NCBI GenBank assembly: GCA_900552335.1
Contig: URZL01000003.1
Span: forward strand, 35,932-99,931
Origin: an uncultured Mycoplasmatota bacterium
Lineage (GTDB): Bacteria; Bacillota_I; Bacilli_A; RF39; UBA660
Direction of reading: 5' to 3'
Length of the DNA: 64,000 nucleotides
Shown here: piece by piece, positions 7,086 through 16,485 of the stretch
Numbering within the stretch: the first letter of the stretch is position 1
How the letters are laid out: the number at the start of each line of letters is the position of its first letter
Position numbers and translations under genes: made by a program
The notes under the pieces: generated by a model
The model's input: only the letters and a program-made list of their open reading frames with translations
The model's database searches: none
What the model was told of the DNA's origin: nothing

Positions 7086-8894
7086 TTAATCAATGTGTTC
7101 TTTTATTGTTTCAAGAAGATTATTTTTATTGACTGGCATGAATATTACATCTTTATAACCTTTTTCTTGATATCTTTCTTTCATACCAAATCCTTTATTA
7201 TTGGATATTAATATTACTGGTATTTTATAGCCAGGGGTATCCTTTATTTTTAGCATTGTATCTTCGCTACTTAATCTTTCTAAATTTTCTTCCATTAATA
7301 TAATATTATATTTTTCTTTGTTTCTTAATCTTTCTAAGCAAGGTTGTCCACCATTTACTTCTACAATATCATAAGGTGATTTTTTTAAAAAATAATTAAT
7401 TTTTTTACTTAATTCAGCAGAATTTATAACCAATAAGATTTTTTTATTTTGCTTTAACATTTTTTCATATTGATCTACTTTTTCTTCTATTTCTGTTTTA
7501 TTTTCTGTTTTAATAATTTGATCTACTGCTATAGTGAATTTTGTTCCTACACCCAATTCACTTTTAACTGTTATACTTCCATTCATCAAATCTATTAATG
7601 ATTTGGCTATTCCTAAATTATTTTTTGTATCATCCACAATTTTTAATTTTTTATCACTATATATTTTTTCTTTGTCAAATAAATGCTCCAATTCAGTGCT
7701 TTCTATACCAGAGCCAGAATCTTCTACAGTGATTATTAATCGGCAAATATCATTTTTAATGATAGAATTAACATTTAATTCTATAAATCCTTTTTCTGTA
7801 TATTCCCTTGAATTTTCTAAAATTATATTGAGTATTTGCTTAATTCTAATAGAATCTCCATATAAATATTCCGGAATACTTTTATCATAGTTGAATCGAT
7901 ATTTTACATTAGAATTGATTGTTTTTTCAAATGATTTACTTATCATATAAAACATACTATAAGTATTATATTTATTTTTTTTGATACTTATTTTTTGCTT
8001 TTCAATTTCGGTTATATCTAATATATTGCTGACTAATTGACTTAATGAACCTATCGAATTTTGGACTTTTCTTATTTCATTTTTTAATTCTTCGGGATCA
8101 TCACTATTAAGTGCTTCACTCGTTATCGTTTTGATATTCGCAATTGGCGTTGTAAGATCTTTGGATATGTTAACTAAAAATTCATTTTTAGATGCATTAC
8201 TTTCTTCTTCCTTTTCTTTCATTTTATGAAATTCATTTAACATTTTTAAATCTGGATTTTCGATTGTAAAATACATAATCATATCAATATATACCATTAT
8301 AGCTGGTATAACAATTAATGTAGGAGATAAACTTCTTAAATAGATAGCTAATACCATAAATACAATCAAAGTAACATAAGGAATACATTTTTTTAATTTA
8401 ACGAATTTTAAATTTTTTAGTACAACTATGAAAATGGCTAGAAAATAAATGGTCGCAATTGCTAAAACAAAATTAGTTGCCGTACCAGCTACTCCCATAG
8501 CACCATTATCGTTAATAATATCTATTGGTAATAAAAATTCAATTATTATGAAGATTACGTCCAAAACCATACATAGATTACGAAGAGTTATATATTTTTT
8601 TTCATCTTTATATGTAATATAAAACATATATAAAAATAATAAAGTAGGCCATAAAACGTAATAAATCATATCAATTTTATTTAGTATTCTTAACAACCCA
8701 TATGGAATACTATTAAAATCCATATATCCAAATGATACTTCTAATATTACTAATAATACATCAATACAACTTGCTACAATCATTACTCCATAAATTTTTG
8801 TTTCAATTGAATTAATTTTCTTCTTACAAAAAAAGACAATCATAAGTAAAATAATACAAAGCAATCCACAGATTGAAAAATACTGATTTGTCAT
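7086..8894 (-). CDS. Degenerate hybrid histidine kinase (7TM sensor, HisKA-like, HATPase, pseudo-receiver)
   Basis: About seven hydrophobic helices (residues ~5-215) resemble the 7TM sensor module of histidine kinases. A dimerisation helix follows, but the H-box reads FLVNISKDLTTP: the phosphoacceptor His is Lys245. The ATPase domain keeps the N-box Asn (ENSREYT), DSGSGIE and GVGTKF, though the G2 loop is NLGIA. From ~485 there is a receiver-like domain (KKILLVINS, YNIILMEEN, IPVILISN, FMPVNK) whose acidic pair, phosphoryl Asp (Glu535 here) and conserved Lys are all lost. It therefore cannot use the usual His-Asp chemistry and probably acts as an ATP-dependent or purely structural sensor. It lies upstream of the CpsCD kinase, separated by that operon's promoter. 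Confidence 0.88.
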   Translation of the reverse strand: MTNQYFSICGLLCIILLMIVFFCKKKINSIETKIYGVMIVASCIDVLLVILEVSFGYMDFNSIPYGLLRILNKIDMIYYVLWPTLLFLYMFYITYKDEKKYITLRNLCMVLDVIFIIIEFLLPIDIINDNGAMGVAGTATNFVLAIATIYFLAIFIVVLKNLKFVKLKKCIPYVTLIVFMVLAIYLRSLSPTLIVIPAIMVYIDMIMYFTIENPDLKMLNEFHKMKEKEEESNASKNEFLVNISKDLTTPIANIKTITSEALNSDDPEELKNEIRKVQNSIGSLSQLVSNILDITEIEKQKISIKKNKYNTYSMFYMISKSFEKTINSNVKYRFNYDKSIPEYLYGDSIRIKQILNIILENSREYTEKGFIELNVNSIIKNDICRLIITVEDSGSGIESTELEHLFDKEKIYSDKKLKIVDDTKNNLGIAKSLIDLMNGSITVKSELGVGTKFTIAVDQIIKTENKTEIEEKVDQYEKMLKQNKKILLVINSAELSKKINYFLKKSPYDIVEVNGGQPCLERLRNKEKYNIILMEENLERLSSEDTMLKIKDTPGYKIPVILISNNKGFGMKERYQEKGYKDVIFMPVNKNNLLETIKEHID

Positions 8895-8912
8895 TTTACA
8901 TCACCTATTTTA

Positions 8913-8941
8913 ATTATATCAAACTAATTTTTTATTGTAAA
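8913..8941 (-). promoter_or_regulatory. Promoter of the pseudo-hybrid kinase gene
   Basis: TTTACA, 17 bp and TATAAT on the minus strand; the -10 is extended (TGATATAAT). The AGGTGATG ribosome site follows closely. Confidence 0.75.
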
Positions 8942-8981
8942 TAATACAAAATAACACACAAATCATTTTTTGTGCGTTATT
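8942..8981 (-). terminator. Terminator of the acyltransferase gene
   Basis: Minus strand AATAACGCACA pairs with TGTGTGTTATT (one G-U) over a 10-nt loop, followed by a T-rich tail. The 5' arm encodes the last residues (ITHK) of the acyltransferase. Confidence 0.65.
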
Positions 8982-9904
8982 CCAGGAACAAATTCATTGT
9001 GATCATTTAAAGTATACTCATTTTCATAATTACCATTTTTATCTTTTAGTAAATATTTAAATTCATGATCAGCATCATATTCAAAACCAAAAGCATCAAA
9101 TTTTTTTAAATACGTATGATTTAAATATACTTGTTGATTAACATCCTCCAAAGATTTTTTATGTATACCAAGTTTTTTCCATAAATTTTTTCGCATTTCT
9201 TCCATTGTATTTTCAATTAATTTCGTTTTTTGTATAATATTATCTTCTGGTTTTACTAGAATTGGCTTACCAAATTGAACGATACACTTTGAATATAATT
9301 CTTTTTCTTTATCTACAACATCAGGTACTTCCACATATTCAAATATAGTAGGTATAACCATCTTGTTTGTTATAATAGCAGATTGAGTACCACCAGCTTT
9401 TATTTTTTGCATAGGTTTAATCGGATGTAGATTCCATGTTCCTTCCCCAAAAATAATACCATCTTCTCCGTCCATAATTTTCTTTGAAAATGTCATTAAA
9501 CCTTCTAAAGATGATTGTTTATCTTCTCTGTTAATTAATGTTACATCTCCTAGTTTAAACATTTGCAAACTTATGAAATTTAAACAATCTGACGCAGCAA
9601 ATGGTGTAACATTTCTTTTCATTTCATTAAATACTTCTTGTGTTGTAAAAAAATCATGTGAATTAGAATGATTACATATAAAAACCGCTGAATCATCTTT
9701 TGGAATATTTTCATCACCATATATTTCTAATTTATAATTTCTTAGATGAGGCGCTAATAAAGAAATTAACTTCTTACTGATTTTTTTTGATTCTATATTT
9801 ACTTTAAGTGAATCACAATATTCCTTCACGATTTGATAATATTTTATTTTTTCTTCAAGAGATAAACCTTCTAGATTTTTCAATGATAAAAATTTTTCTA
9901 ACAT
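8963..9904 (-). CDS. PlsC-like 1-acylglycerol-3-phosphate acyltransferase
   Basis: The acyltransferase HX4D motif is present as CNHSNSHDFFTT, followed by INRED and the substrate-binding block FGEGTWNLHPIKP, matching the LPLAT/PlsC family of phospholipid synthesis. It is longer (313 aa) than minimal PlsC, with ~75 extra C-terminal residues of unknown role. A frame open to 9943 would overlap the previous gene, but the strong GGGGGAG ribosome site points to the ATG at 9904, two bases after the hydrolase stop, so the pair is co-translated. The exact lipid substrate is not determined. Confidence 0.85.
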   Translation of the reverse strand: MLEKFLSLKNLEGLSLEEKIKYYQIVKEYCDSLKVNIESKKISKKLISLLAPHLRNYKLEIYGDENIPKDDSAVFICNHSNSHDFFTTQEVFNEMKRNVTPFAASDCLNFISLQMFKLGDVTLINREDKQSSLEGLMTFSKKIMDGEDGIIFGEGTWNLHPIKPMQKIKAGGTQSAIITNKMVIPTIFEYVEVPDVVDKEKELYSKCIVQFGKPILVKPEDNIIQKTKLIENTMEEMRKNLWKKLGIHKKSLEDVNQQVYLNHTYLKKFDAFGFEYDADHEFKYLLKDKNGNYENEYTLNDHNEFVPGITHKK

Positions 9905-9905
9905 A

Positions 9906-10799
9906 CTAATTCTCCCCCATAATATAATGATATATTTCTTCAATTATTATTTTAGATTCAGAAATTGGATAAAGTTCAAAGTTATGAAATTGATTTTCGA
10001 ATTGGACAAATTTATAATTGATTCCCAATGGTTTTATTTTATTAATCAATTTTATACAATCTGGTTGACATATTTCATTTCCACCACAAGAAATAAATAC
10101 CTTATTTAAATTTTCTAAATTACCATAGATAGGGCTAACCCTATAATCATTAATATCGTATTTACCTGCCCATATTTTTCCACAATAACGATTTCCTACT
10201 ATAGAACAGACAATATCTTTTTTTTCATTTATTTTTGGATTGCTTAATGACACATCTAACCAAGGGCTTAACATAATTGCTGCTGTTGGTTTTTTTATAT
10301 TTTCTTTTGTTAATAATAGATTTAATGATAGAACAGACCCTCCACCAGCAGAATCACCAATTAGATATATTTTTTGATTTTTAGTTAATAACAATTGATA
10401 TATTTGCTTCATTTCTTCTAATAGTTCCTCTGATGTTCCACTAGGAATTGTTTTATATAATGGAAATATAAGGGTTGAATTCAATTTTTTAGCAACTTTT
10501 TTTACAAAATTTATTTGCATAGGCAAAGGTTTGTCTATAAAGGACCCTCCATGAATATATAACAAAAAGGAATCTTTATTGTTTTCTAACGATCCATTCC
10601 AAGTATATAATGTATATCCATTATAATCTATTTTTGACATTCCTTTGAAAGCAGTTTTATTTACTTTTTTTCTATTGCATTTTGCAATATATTTTTTTGT
10701 ATTTGATATTGAATTTGTATTTTTTTTAAATCCTGATATTTTGATTAATATTTTTACAATTCTACTCTTAAATGAATTATTAGAATAATTTATTTCCAT
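9906..10799 (-). CDS. Alpha/beta hydrolase, HSL/acetyl-esterase type
   Basis: The oxyanion motif YIHGGSF and nucleophile elbow GDSAGGG are the marks of the hormone-sensitive-lipase family of esterases. The Asp and His of the triad are probably in SCGGNEICQPD and NQFHNF. It is 297 aa when started at the ATG preceded by GGTG (10799); an ATG four codons earlier lacks a site. It overlaps its ribosome site for the acyltransferase gene downstream, suggesting a two-gene lipid-modifying unit. No signal peptide is evident, so it is cytoplasmic. Substrate unknown. Confidence 0.85.
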   Translation of the reverse strand: MEINYSNNSFKSRIVKILIKISGFKKNTNSISNTKKYIAKCNRKKVNKTAFKGMSKIDYNGYTLYTWNGSLENNKDSFLLYIHGGSFIDKPLPMQINFVKKVAKKLNSTLIFPLYKTIPSGTSEELLEEMKQIYQLLLTKNQKIYLIGDSAGGGSVLSLNLLLTKENIKKPTAAIMLSPWLDVSLSNPKINEKKDIVCSIVGNRYCGKIWAGKYDINDYRVSPIYGNLENLNKVFISCGGNEICQPDCIKLINKIKPLGINYKFVQFENQFHNFELYPISESKIIIEEIYHYIMGEN

Positions 10800-10815
10800 A
10801 CATAACACCATAACT

Positions 10816-10824
10816 ATTGTATCA
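10816..10824 (-). promoter_or_regulatory. Extended -10 promoter for the hydrolase-acyltransferase unit
   Basis: TGATACAAT on the minus strand lies 16 bases before the start codon; no good -35 is visible, as expected for extended -10 promoters. Confidence 0.4.
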
Positions 10825-10862
10825 TAATTTTGAAAATAATTATTGTTTTTTATTTATAAATT

Positions 10863-10887
10863 AAAAAAAGATGCTTATGCAGCATCT
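10863..10887 (-). terminator. Terminator ending the ribosomal protein cluster
   Basis: AGATGC, 7-nt loop, GCATCT and seven T on the minus strand. The stop codon of rplQ is in the loop and its last codons form the 5' arm. Confidence 0.85.
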
Positions 10888-11231
10888 CCTTCTACTAATT
10901 CTAAAATTACCATTAAAGCGTCGTCTCCTCTTCTTTCTGATAATTTTATAATTCTTGTATATCCACCATTACGAGTTGCATAACGTTTTGCTAGATCATC
11001 AAAAACTTTTTTAGTTGCTTCTGTATCATTTTGCATAAACGCTAATGCTTTTCTTCTTGAAACTAATGATCCATCTTTTCCGTAAGTAATCATTTTATCA
11101 ACAAATTTTCTTACTTCTTTAGCTCTTGTTTCCGTAGTTTCAATACGTTCATTCATAATTAAGTTTCTAGTTAAATTTGCTAACATACTTCTTCTATGTT
11201 TGCAAGTTCTACCTAACTTTCTATAAGCCAT
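10875..11231 (-). CDS. rplQ: 50S ribosomal protein L17
   Basis: Last gene of the alpha segment of the cluster. [20 protein letters not shown] and [15 protein letters not shown] are the standard L17 opening; 118 aa is the family length. It follows rpoA by 14 bases and is closed by an intrinsic terminator that begins within its last codons. Confidence 0.97.
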   Translation of the reverse strand: MAYRKLGRTCKHRRSMLANLTRNLIMNERIETTETRAKEVRKFVDKMITYGKDGSLVSRRKALAFMQNDTEATKKVFDDLAKRYATRNGGYTRIIKLSERRGDDALMVILELVEGDAA

Positions 11232-11245
11232 ATTAATCCTCCGTT

Positions 11246-12196
11246 CTAATCTTCTTCGCGGAATTTAAGTCCCATATCTTTAATTTTGTCTATTACTTCT
11301 TTTAAAGATTTTTTACCTAAATTACGTATTTTCATCATTTCTAATTCAGTTTTTTCTGTTAAGTCACCCAAAGTATTAATACCTGCTCTTTTTAAACAAT
11401 TATAAGCTCTAACAGAGAAATCTAAATCATCAATTGATGTTTCTAATTTTTTAAGTTTAGAATCTTCTTGTTTTGCATTCATAACTCCAGTTGTATCTGC
11501 TATTTCACTTAAATCAGTTAAAATATTTAAATGTTCAATTAATATTTTTGATGCTAAAGCCATTGCTTCTTCTGGACGAAGAGAACCATTTGTAGAAACG
11601 TTCATAATTAATTTATCATAATTAGCGTCTTGTCCTACACGAGCACTTTCTACATCATAACGAACATTTTCAATTGGAGAATATAGTGCATCAATTGGAA
11701 TAAATCCAACTTTATCATCTTCTACAAAACTTTTGTTTTCTGTTGATGGAACATATCCTCTACCACTAGAGATAATAAATTCCATTTCTAACTTTCCACC
11801 TTTAGCTAAAGTAGCAATTACTTGATCTGGATTAATGATTTCTACATCATCATCTGTTTCGATATCGGCTGCTGTTACTACTCTTTCTTCTGAAACAGAA
11901 AGATGAGCATGTGAAACACCTTCTGATGATTTCTTTACAACAACACTTTTTAAATTAAGAATGATAGATGTTACATCTTCTACGACACCATCCATGGCTT
12001 GGAATTCATGCATTACACCATCTATTCTTACTGCAACAATTGCACTTCCTGGCATACTTGATAACATTACTCTTCTAAGTGCATTACCTAAAGTTGTACC
12101 AAATCCTCTTTCTAAAGGTTCGATTTCAAATTTTCCATAATTATTATTTTCGATATAATCAGTTATTTTATATATTGGTTTTTCAAAGTTTAACAC
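11246..12196 (-). CDS. rpoA: RNA polymerase alpha subunit
   Basis: Both halves are intact: the assembly domain ([20 protein letters not shown], then LSSMPGSA) and the C-terminal helix-hairpin-helix domain that contacts UP elements and activators ([28 protein letters not shown]). The usable start is a GTG at 12196 ([10 protein letters not shown], 316 aa) nine bases after AAGGAG; the frame is open further upstream to 12250, but that stretch contains the ribosome site itself and the end of rpsK. Flanked by rpsK and rplQ as usual. Confidence 0.96.
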   Translation of the reverse strand: MLNFEKPIYKITDYIENNNYGKFEIEPLERGFGTTLGNALRRVMLSSMPGSAIVAVRIDGVMHEFQAMDGVVEDVTSIILNLKSVVVKKSSEGVSHAHLSVSEERVVTAADIETDDDVEIINPDQVIATLAKGGKLEMEFIISSGRGYVPSTENKSFVEDDKVGFIPIDALYSPIENVRYDVESARVGQDANYDKLIMNVSTNGSLRPEEAMALASKILIEHLNILTDLSEIADTTGVMNAKQEDSKLKKLETSIDDLDFSVRAYNCLKRAGINTLGDLTEKTELEMMKIRNLGKKSLKEVIDKIKDMGLKFREED

Positions 12197-12215
12197 TTTA
12201 ATCACTCCTTTTCTT

Positions 12216-12599
12216 TTATCCACGAGGACGTTTTGGTGGACGACATCCATTGTGTGGTACAGGTGTTACATCAGTGATTGATAAAATTTCTAGACCAGCT
12301 GTTTGTAATGAACGAATTGCTGTTTCACGTCCAGAACCTAATCCGTTAACGAAAACTTCAACTTTTCTCATTCCCATATCATATGCAGCACGTCCTGCAG
12401 CTTCTGCTGACATACCTGCAGCAAATGGAGTTGATTTTTTACTTCCTTTAAAACCTAATGTTCCAGCAGATGCCCAACTAAGTGCATTACCTTCTTTATC
12501 ACTAAGTGTTACAATAGTGTTATTGAAAGTTGAACGAATATATGCTCTACCTTCTGGTACATTTTTCTTAACTTTACGTTTTCTTGGTTTGTAAGCCAT
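12216..12599 (-). CDS. rpsK: 30S ribosomal protein S11
   Basis: S11 of the ribosomal platform, 127 aa. [30 protein letters not shown] and the C-terminal [17 protein letters not shown] are diagnostic. It sits between rpsM and rpoA in the conserved alpha-operon order. Confidence 0.97.
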   Translation of the reverse strand: MAYKPRKRKVKKNVPEGRAYIRSTFNNTIVTLSDKEGNALSWASAGTLGFKGSKKSTPFAAGMSAEAAGRAAYDMGMRKVEVFVNGLGSGRETAIRSLQTAGLEILSITDVTPVPHNGCRPPKRPRG

Positions 12600-12624
12600 A
12601 TATATAACCTCCTTTTACAGTTTA

Positions 12625-12990
12625 TTATTTTTTCTTATTAGCTACTGTTTTTCCTTTACCTTTACGAGTTCTTGCATTTCTATTTGTTCTTTGACCTCTT
12701 ACTGGTAATCCTTTTTTATGACGAGTTCCTTGATATGAATTAATCTCCATTTTAGTTTTAATATTCATATTTACTTCACGTCTTAAATCACCTTCGATTG
12801 TGTATTTATCAACTTGAGTACGAATAGCATTTAATTCATCATTTGATAAATCTTTTGCTCTTTTGTTGATATCTACACCGGCATCAGCTAATATTTGGTT
12901 AGATAAACTTCTACCAATTCCATATATATAAGTTAATGCTATTTCAATTCTTTTATTATCTGGTATATCTACACCTTTAATACGTGCCAT
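12625..12990 (-). CDS. rpsM: 30S ribosomal protein S13
   Basis: S13 of the ribosomal head, which contacts the P-site tRNA. It opens [19 protein letters not shown] and ends with the basic tail [15 protein letters not shown] plus a Lys-rich stretch; 121 aa. A CACCTCC-complement ribosome site precedes it. Confidence 0.97.
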   Translation of the reverse strand: MARIKGVDIPDNKRIEIALTYIYGIGRSLSNQILADAGVDINKRAKDLSNDELNAIRTQVDKYTIEGDLRREVNMNIKTKMEINSYQGTRHKKGLPVRGQRTNRNARTRKGKGKTVANKKK

Positions 12991-13005
12991 AAAACACCTC
13001 CTATA

Positions 13006-13119
13006 TTAACCTTGTCTTTGTTTATGTTTTGGATTCTTACAGATAACTCTTAAAGATCCTTTTCTTTTAATAATTTTACAATCTGAACAGATTGGTTTTA
13101 CTGATGGTTTAACTTTCAT
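13006..13119 (-). CDS. rpmJ: 50S ribosomal protein L36 (zinc form)
   Basis: A 37-codon gene that is easy to miss. It reads [20 protein letters not shown], then [17 protein letters not shown]. Cys11, Cys14, Cys27 and His32 make the zinc ribbon, so this is the C+ type. It lies between infA and rpsM as in most bacteria, with a GGAGGGT ribosome site. Confidence 0.96.
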   Translation of the reverse strand: MKVKPSVKPICSDCKIIKRKGSLRVICKNPKHKQRQG

Positions 13120-13130
13120 ATTCTACCCTC

Positions 13131-13394
13131 CTATTTTCTATAGGTTATACGCCCACGTGTTAAATCATATTCTGATAATTCTAAAACTACTGTATCACCT
13201 GGTAAAATGCGAATATAGTTCATTCGGATTTTACCAGAAACGTGAGCTACTACAGTATGTTTATTTGGTAGTTCTACGCGAAATTGTCCTCCCGGTAAAA
13301 CATCTAATACTTTTCCTTCTACTTCAATTGCAGCTTTTTTACTTACACTTTCACTTGCAACTGTATGTTTTTTATTAACATTTCCTTTTGGCAT
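13131..13394 (-). CDS. infA: Translation initiation factor IF-1 with N-terminal extension
   Basis: The OB-fold is standard from [20 protein letters not shown] through [12 protein letters not shown]. Unlike the usual ~72 aa protein, this one carries about 15 extra N-terminal residues ([20 protein letters not shown]). The start is firm because AAGGAGGT sits seven bases before the ATG, and no other start is available before the fold. The function of the basic extension is unknown. It lies between map and rpmJ. Confidence 0.95.
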   Translation of the reverse strand: MPKGNVNKKHTVASESVSKKAAIEVEGKVLDVLPGGQFRVELPNKHTVVAHVSGKIRMNYIRILPGDTVVLELSEYDLTRGRITYRK

Positions 13395-13397
13395 AAA

Positions 13398-14144
13398 CTA
13401 CCTCCTTGTTAAAATTTCATACCCATCTTTTGTTACTAGAATGGTGTGTTCAAAATGTGCAGAAGGTAGGCCATCATCTGTTACAATTGTCCAATCATCA
13501 TCTAACATTGAAACTTCTTTAGTTCCAAGATTTAACATTGGTTCAATTGCAATTGTCATTCCTTCTTTTAAGATAGGTCCAGTATTTTTTTCTCCATAAT
13601 TTGGTACATCAGGCTCTTCGTGCACTTTTGTACCGATGCCATGTCCAACTAATTCTTGAACAACACCTAATTTATATTTGTGTGCTACTGATTCAATAGC
13701 ATTTCCTATATTTCCTAAGTGTACTCCTGCTTTTACTTCTTTTAAACCAGCCATTAGTGCCTCTTCTGTATGTTTCATTAAATATTCGATTTCTTTACTT
13801 GGTGTTCCAATGACATAACTCCATGCAGAATCACCATGATAACCTTTATAGCAAGCACCAATATCTAATTTTACAATGTCTCCTTTTTTTAACTTTCTTC
13901 TACCTGGAATTCCATGTACAACTTCATCATTTACTGATATACATATTGTACCTGGAAAACCATATAGATTTTTGAAAGAAGGGGTAGCACCTTGTTCAAG
14001 AATATAATCGTTTGCTAATTTATCTAATTCTATTGTACTAATTCCTGGTTTTAAAAACTGTTCTAAATAATGATGTGTATCACCAACAATTTTTCCAGCT
14101 ATTCTCATTAGCTCTATTTCACGTTCTGATTTAATACTAATCAT
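13398..14144 (-). CDS. map: Methionine aminopeptidase, type I
   Basis: Removes the initiator Met from new proteins using a dinuclear metal site. Visible ligand motifs: KLDIGACYKGYHGDSAW (two Asp), ELVGHGIGTKVHEEP (His), TIAIEPML (Glu) and HFEHTILV (Glu). The protein is 248 aa with no zinc-finger extension. It overlaps the end of adk by eight bases, so translation is coupled. Its place between adk and infA is typical. Confidence 0.96.
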   Translation of the reverse strand: MISIKSEREIELMRIAGKIVGDTHHYLEQFLKPGISTIELDKLANDYILEQGATPSFKNLYGFPGTICISVNDEVVHGIPGRRKLKKGDIVKLDIGACYKGYHGDSAWSYVIGTPSKEIEYLMKHTEEALMAGLKEVKAGVHLGNIGNAIESVAHKYKLGVVQELVGHGIGTKVHEEPDVPNYGEKNTGPILKEGMTIAIEPMLNLGTKEVSMLDDDWTIVTDDGLPSAHFEHTILVTKDGYEILTRR

Positions 14145-14772
14145 ATAATACCTTCTTTATCTCTTGATAAACTTCTTCTGGATTTTTCGAACTATCAATT
14201 TGATATAAATTTCCTTTATTTTGATAATACTCAATTAAAGGAGCAGTTTCATTCATGTAGGTATCAAATCTTACATTGAAAGTTTCTTCATTGTCATCGC
14301 TTCTTTTTACTAATGATGACTTGCAATCATCACATATCATGTTTACTTTGGAATTCATTCCATCAATCATTGTATTGTATACATTTCCACATTTTGGACA
14401 AGATACTCTACCCACGATACGTTTTTTTGCTGTTTCTTTATCTAAATCTAAATAAATTACAGCATCTATTTTGGTATTATTTTGCTTAAGCATTTCATCT
14501 AAAGCAATTGCTTGATTTAAATTTCTTGGAAATCCATCTAATATATAATCATTAACTGTTTCTAATTTATTTTTTAGAATCGTTAAGATAATATCATCAT
14601 TTACTAGAGATCCAGATTCCATCATTTGTTTTAGTTCTGTATTTCCCTTTTTTACTTCTTCTCTAAGAAGATCTCCTGTGGAAATATGTTCTAAATTAAA
14701 TTCTTTGCTTAATCTAGATGATTGTGTTCCTTTGCCGGCTGCTGGCGGAGCAATAAATATAATACTTTTCAT
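14137..14772 (-). CDS. adk: Adenylate kinase, zinc-lid type, with unusual P-loop
   Basis: Converts ATP and AMP to two ADP. It has the AMP-binding STGDLLREEV and DGFPRNLNQA motifs and a LID zinc finger with two CxxC pairs (CPKCG and CDDC). The nucleotide loop reads FIAPPAAGKGTQ, where most adenylate kinases have GAPGAGKGTQ; two glycines are Ala while the catalytic GKGT is kept. It is 211 aa and overlaps secY by one base (TAATG) and map by eight. Confidence 0.95.
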   Translation of the reverse strand: MKSIIFIAPPAAGKGTQSSRLSKEFNLEHISTGDLLREEVKKGNTELKQMMESGSLVNDDIILTILKNKLETVNDYILDGFPRNLNQAIALDEMLKQNNTKIDAVIYLDLDKETAKKRIVGRVSCPKCGNVYNTMIDGMNSKVNMICDDCKSSLVKRSDDNEETFNVRFDTYMNETAPLIEYYQNKGNLYQIDSSKNPEEVYQEIKKVLYD

Positions 14773-16040
14773 TATCTTCTTCTTCCTCTTGTGTAATTAC
14801 GAGTTACCAATTCACTTGATAATTGTTTATAAGTTTCGAGTGCAACTCCTACAACGATTAATAAGCTTGTTCCTCCAAGTGTAATACTTGATGGTAAGCT
14901 TGGAATTAGTGAACAAAGTATTGGAATTGCTGCTAGAATAGACAAGCTTAAAGCTCCTATAGTAGTAATTCTTTTTAATACTTTACTAATATAATCAACA
15001 GTTTCTTCACCTGGTCTAATTCCTGGTATATATCCACCATTTTGATTAATATTTTCCGCTAATTCTTTTGGTTTCAATTGGAAAAATGTATAAAAATATG
15101 CAAAAGTAAAGATACAAACAATATATAATATGAAACCAGTTACAGATGAACTATATGATAAGTATTTATTTACAAATAATTTTAATCCTTCGTTTTTTGT
15201 AACTGCAGCAATAATACTTGGCACAGATACAATAATAGAAGCAAATATTACTGGCATAACACCTGCTGAATTTAGTTTGAAAGGAATATAGTTTTTAGAT
15301 TGTGACATTGTTGATTTGTTTGCATATTGAATTGGAATTCTTCTTTCTGCGCATTCAATATAAACAACTCCTACAATAATTAAAACATATACAAGTAAGA
15401 ATAAAGCAAATTTTAATATTCCAAATAACATTGTTTGAGTAGTTGCAAAATCAACTAAACCTGTCCATGCTTGATAGAACATATTAGGCAATGTTGCAAT
15501 AATACCCGCCATAATAATCAATGAAATACCATTTCCTATTCCTTTTGCAGTAATTTGATCTCCTATCCATAATAATAGGGAAGTTCCTGCTGTTAAAATA
15601 AGAGCAAATGTTAGATATTCCATTGGTGTTCCATTTGCTACAAAAGCAAATGAGAAAATATATCCTTGGATAAAAGCTAATGCAATACCCATATATCTTG
15701 TTATTTGATTTAATTTTGCTCTGCCAGTTCCACCTTGTTTTGCCAAATCGGCAAAATATGGAATGACATCTGCTTGTAATAATTGTACAATGATGGATGC
15801 CGTAATATATGGCATAACACCTAAAGCAAAAATTGAAAATTGCTCTAAGGCTCCTCCTCCCATCACATTCATTAATTCTAAAAATCCTAAATTATTTGTT
15901 CCTAAACTATCAGTGTCTATTCCTGGTACAATAATTGTTGTTCCAAGCTTAAATATAAATAAAGCAAGAAAAGTGAATAAGATTCTTTTTCTTAAATCTT
16001 TATTATTGGGATTAAATATTTGCTTGAACTCTGCAAACAT
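14772..16040 (-). CDS. secY: Preprotein translocase subunit SecY
   Basis: The central pore of the Sec channel. Ten hydrophobic segments span the 422 aa; the pattern FKLGTTIIVPGID at the first helix, GIGNGISLIIMAGI and GIRPGEETVDYI match SecY. It follows rplO by one base, using a GAGGTG ribosome site inside rplO, and runs into adk. Secondary SecY2 is unlikely given its position in the spc segment. Confidence 0.97.
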   Translation of the reverse strand: MFAEFKQIFNPNNKDLRKRILFTFLALFIFKLGTTIIVPGIDTDSLGTNNLGFLELMNVMGGGALEQFSIFALGVMPYITASIIVQLLQADVIPYFADLAKQGGTGRAKLNQITRYMGIALAFIQGYIFSFAFVANGTPMEYLTFALILTAGTSLLLWIGDQITAKGIGNGISLIIMAGIIATLPNMFYQAWTGLVDFATTQTMLFGILKFALFLLVYVLIIVGVVYIECAERRIPIQYANKSTMSQSKNYIPFKLNSAGVMPVIFASIIVSVPSIIAAVTKNEGLKLFVNKYLSYSSSVTGFILYIVCIFTFAYFYTFFQLKPKELAENINQNGGYIPGIRPGEETVDYISKVLKRITTIGALSLSILAAIPILCSLIPSLPSSITLGGTSLLIVVGVALETYKQLSSELVTRNYTRGRRR

Positions 16041-16041
16041 T

Positions 16042-16485
16042 TTAAATCACCTCTGCTTTTCCACCTAGTTTTTCTATTTCTTCTTGTGCTTTTTTAGAAA
16101 ATTGATTTGCTTGAACTATTAATTTTTTCTCTAAAGTTCCATTTCCTAAAATTTTAACTCCATCAAGTTGATTTTTTAAAATTCCCATTTCTTTTAATAA
16201 TTCTGGTGTAACTGTTGTATTTTCTTCAAATTTATTTAAATCACTTAAGTTTAATACTGCATATGTAGTTTTGAACATTGCATTTGAGAAACCTCTTTTT
16301 GGAAGTCTTCTGAATAATGGAAGTTGTCCACCTTCAAATCCAGGTCTTACTCCTCCACCACTTCTTGCATTTTGTCCTTTATGTCCTTTTCCACTTGTTT
16401 TTCCAAGCCCGCTTCCTGTTCCACGTCCAACTCTTTTACGAGTTTTAGTAGCTCCTTCTGCGGCATACATTGTATGTAATTTCAT
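16042..16485 (-). CDS. rplO: 50S ribosomal protein L15
   Basis: Shows the glycine- and basic-rich L15 opening ([38 protein letters not shown]) and a normal 147 aa length. Its start overlaps the rpsE stop (TAATG). In most Firmicutes rpmD (L30) lies between rpsE and rplO; there is no room for it here. Confidence 0.97.
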   Translation of the reverse strand: MKLHTMYAAEGATKTRKRVGRGTGSGLGKTSGKGHKGQNARSGGGVRPGFEGGQLPLFRRLPKRGFSNAMFKTTYAVLNLSDLNKFEENTTVTPELLKEMGILKNQLDGVKILGNGTLEKKLIVQANQFSKKAQEEIEKLGGKAEVI

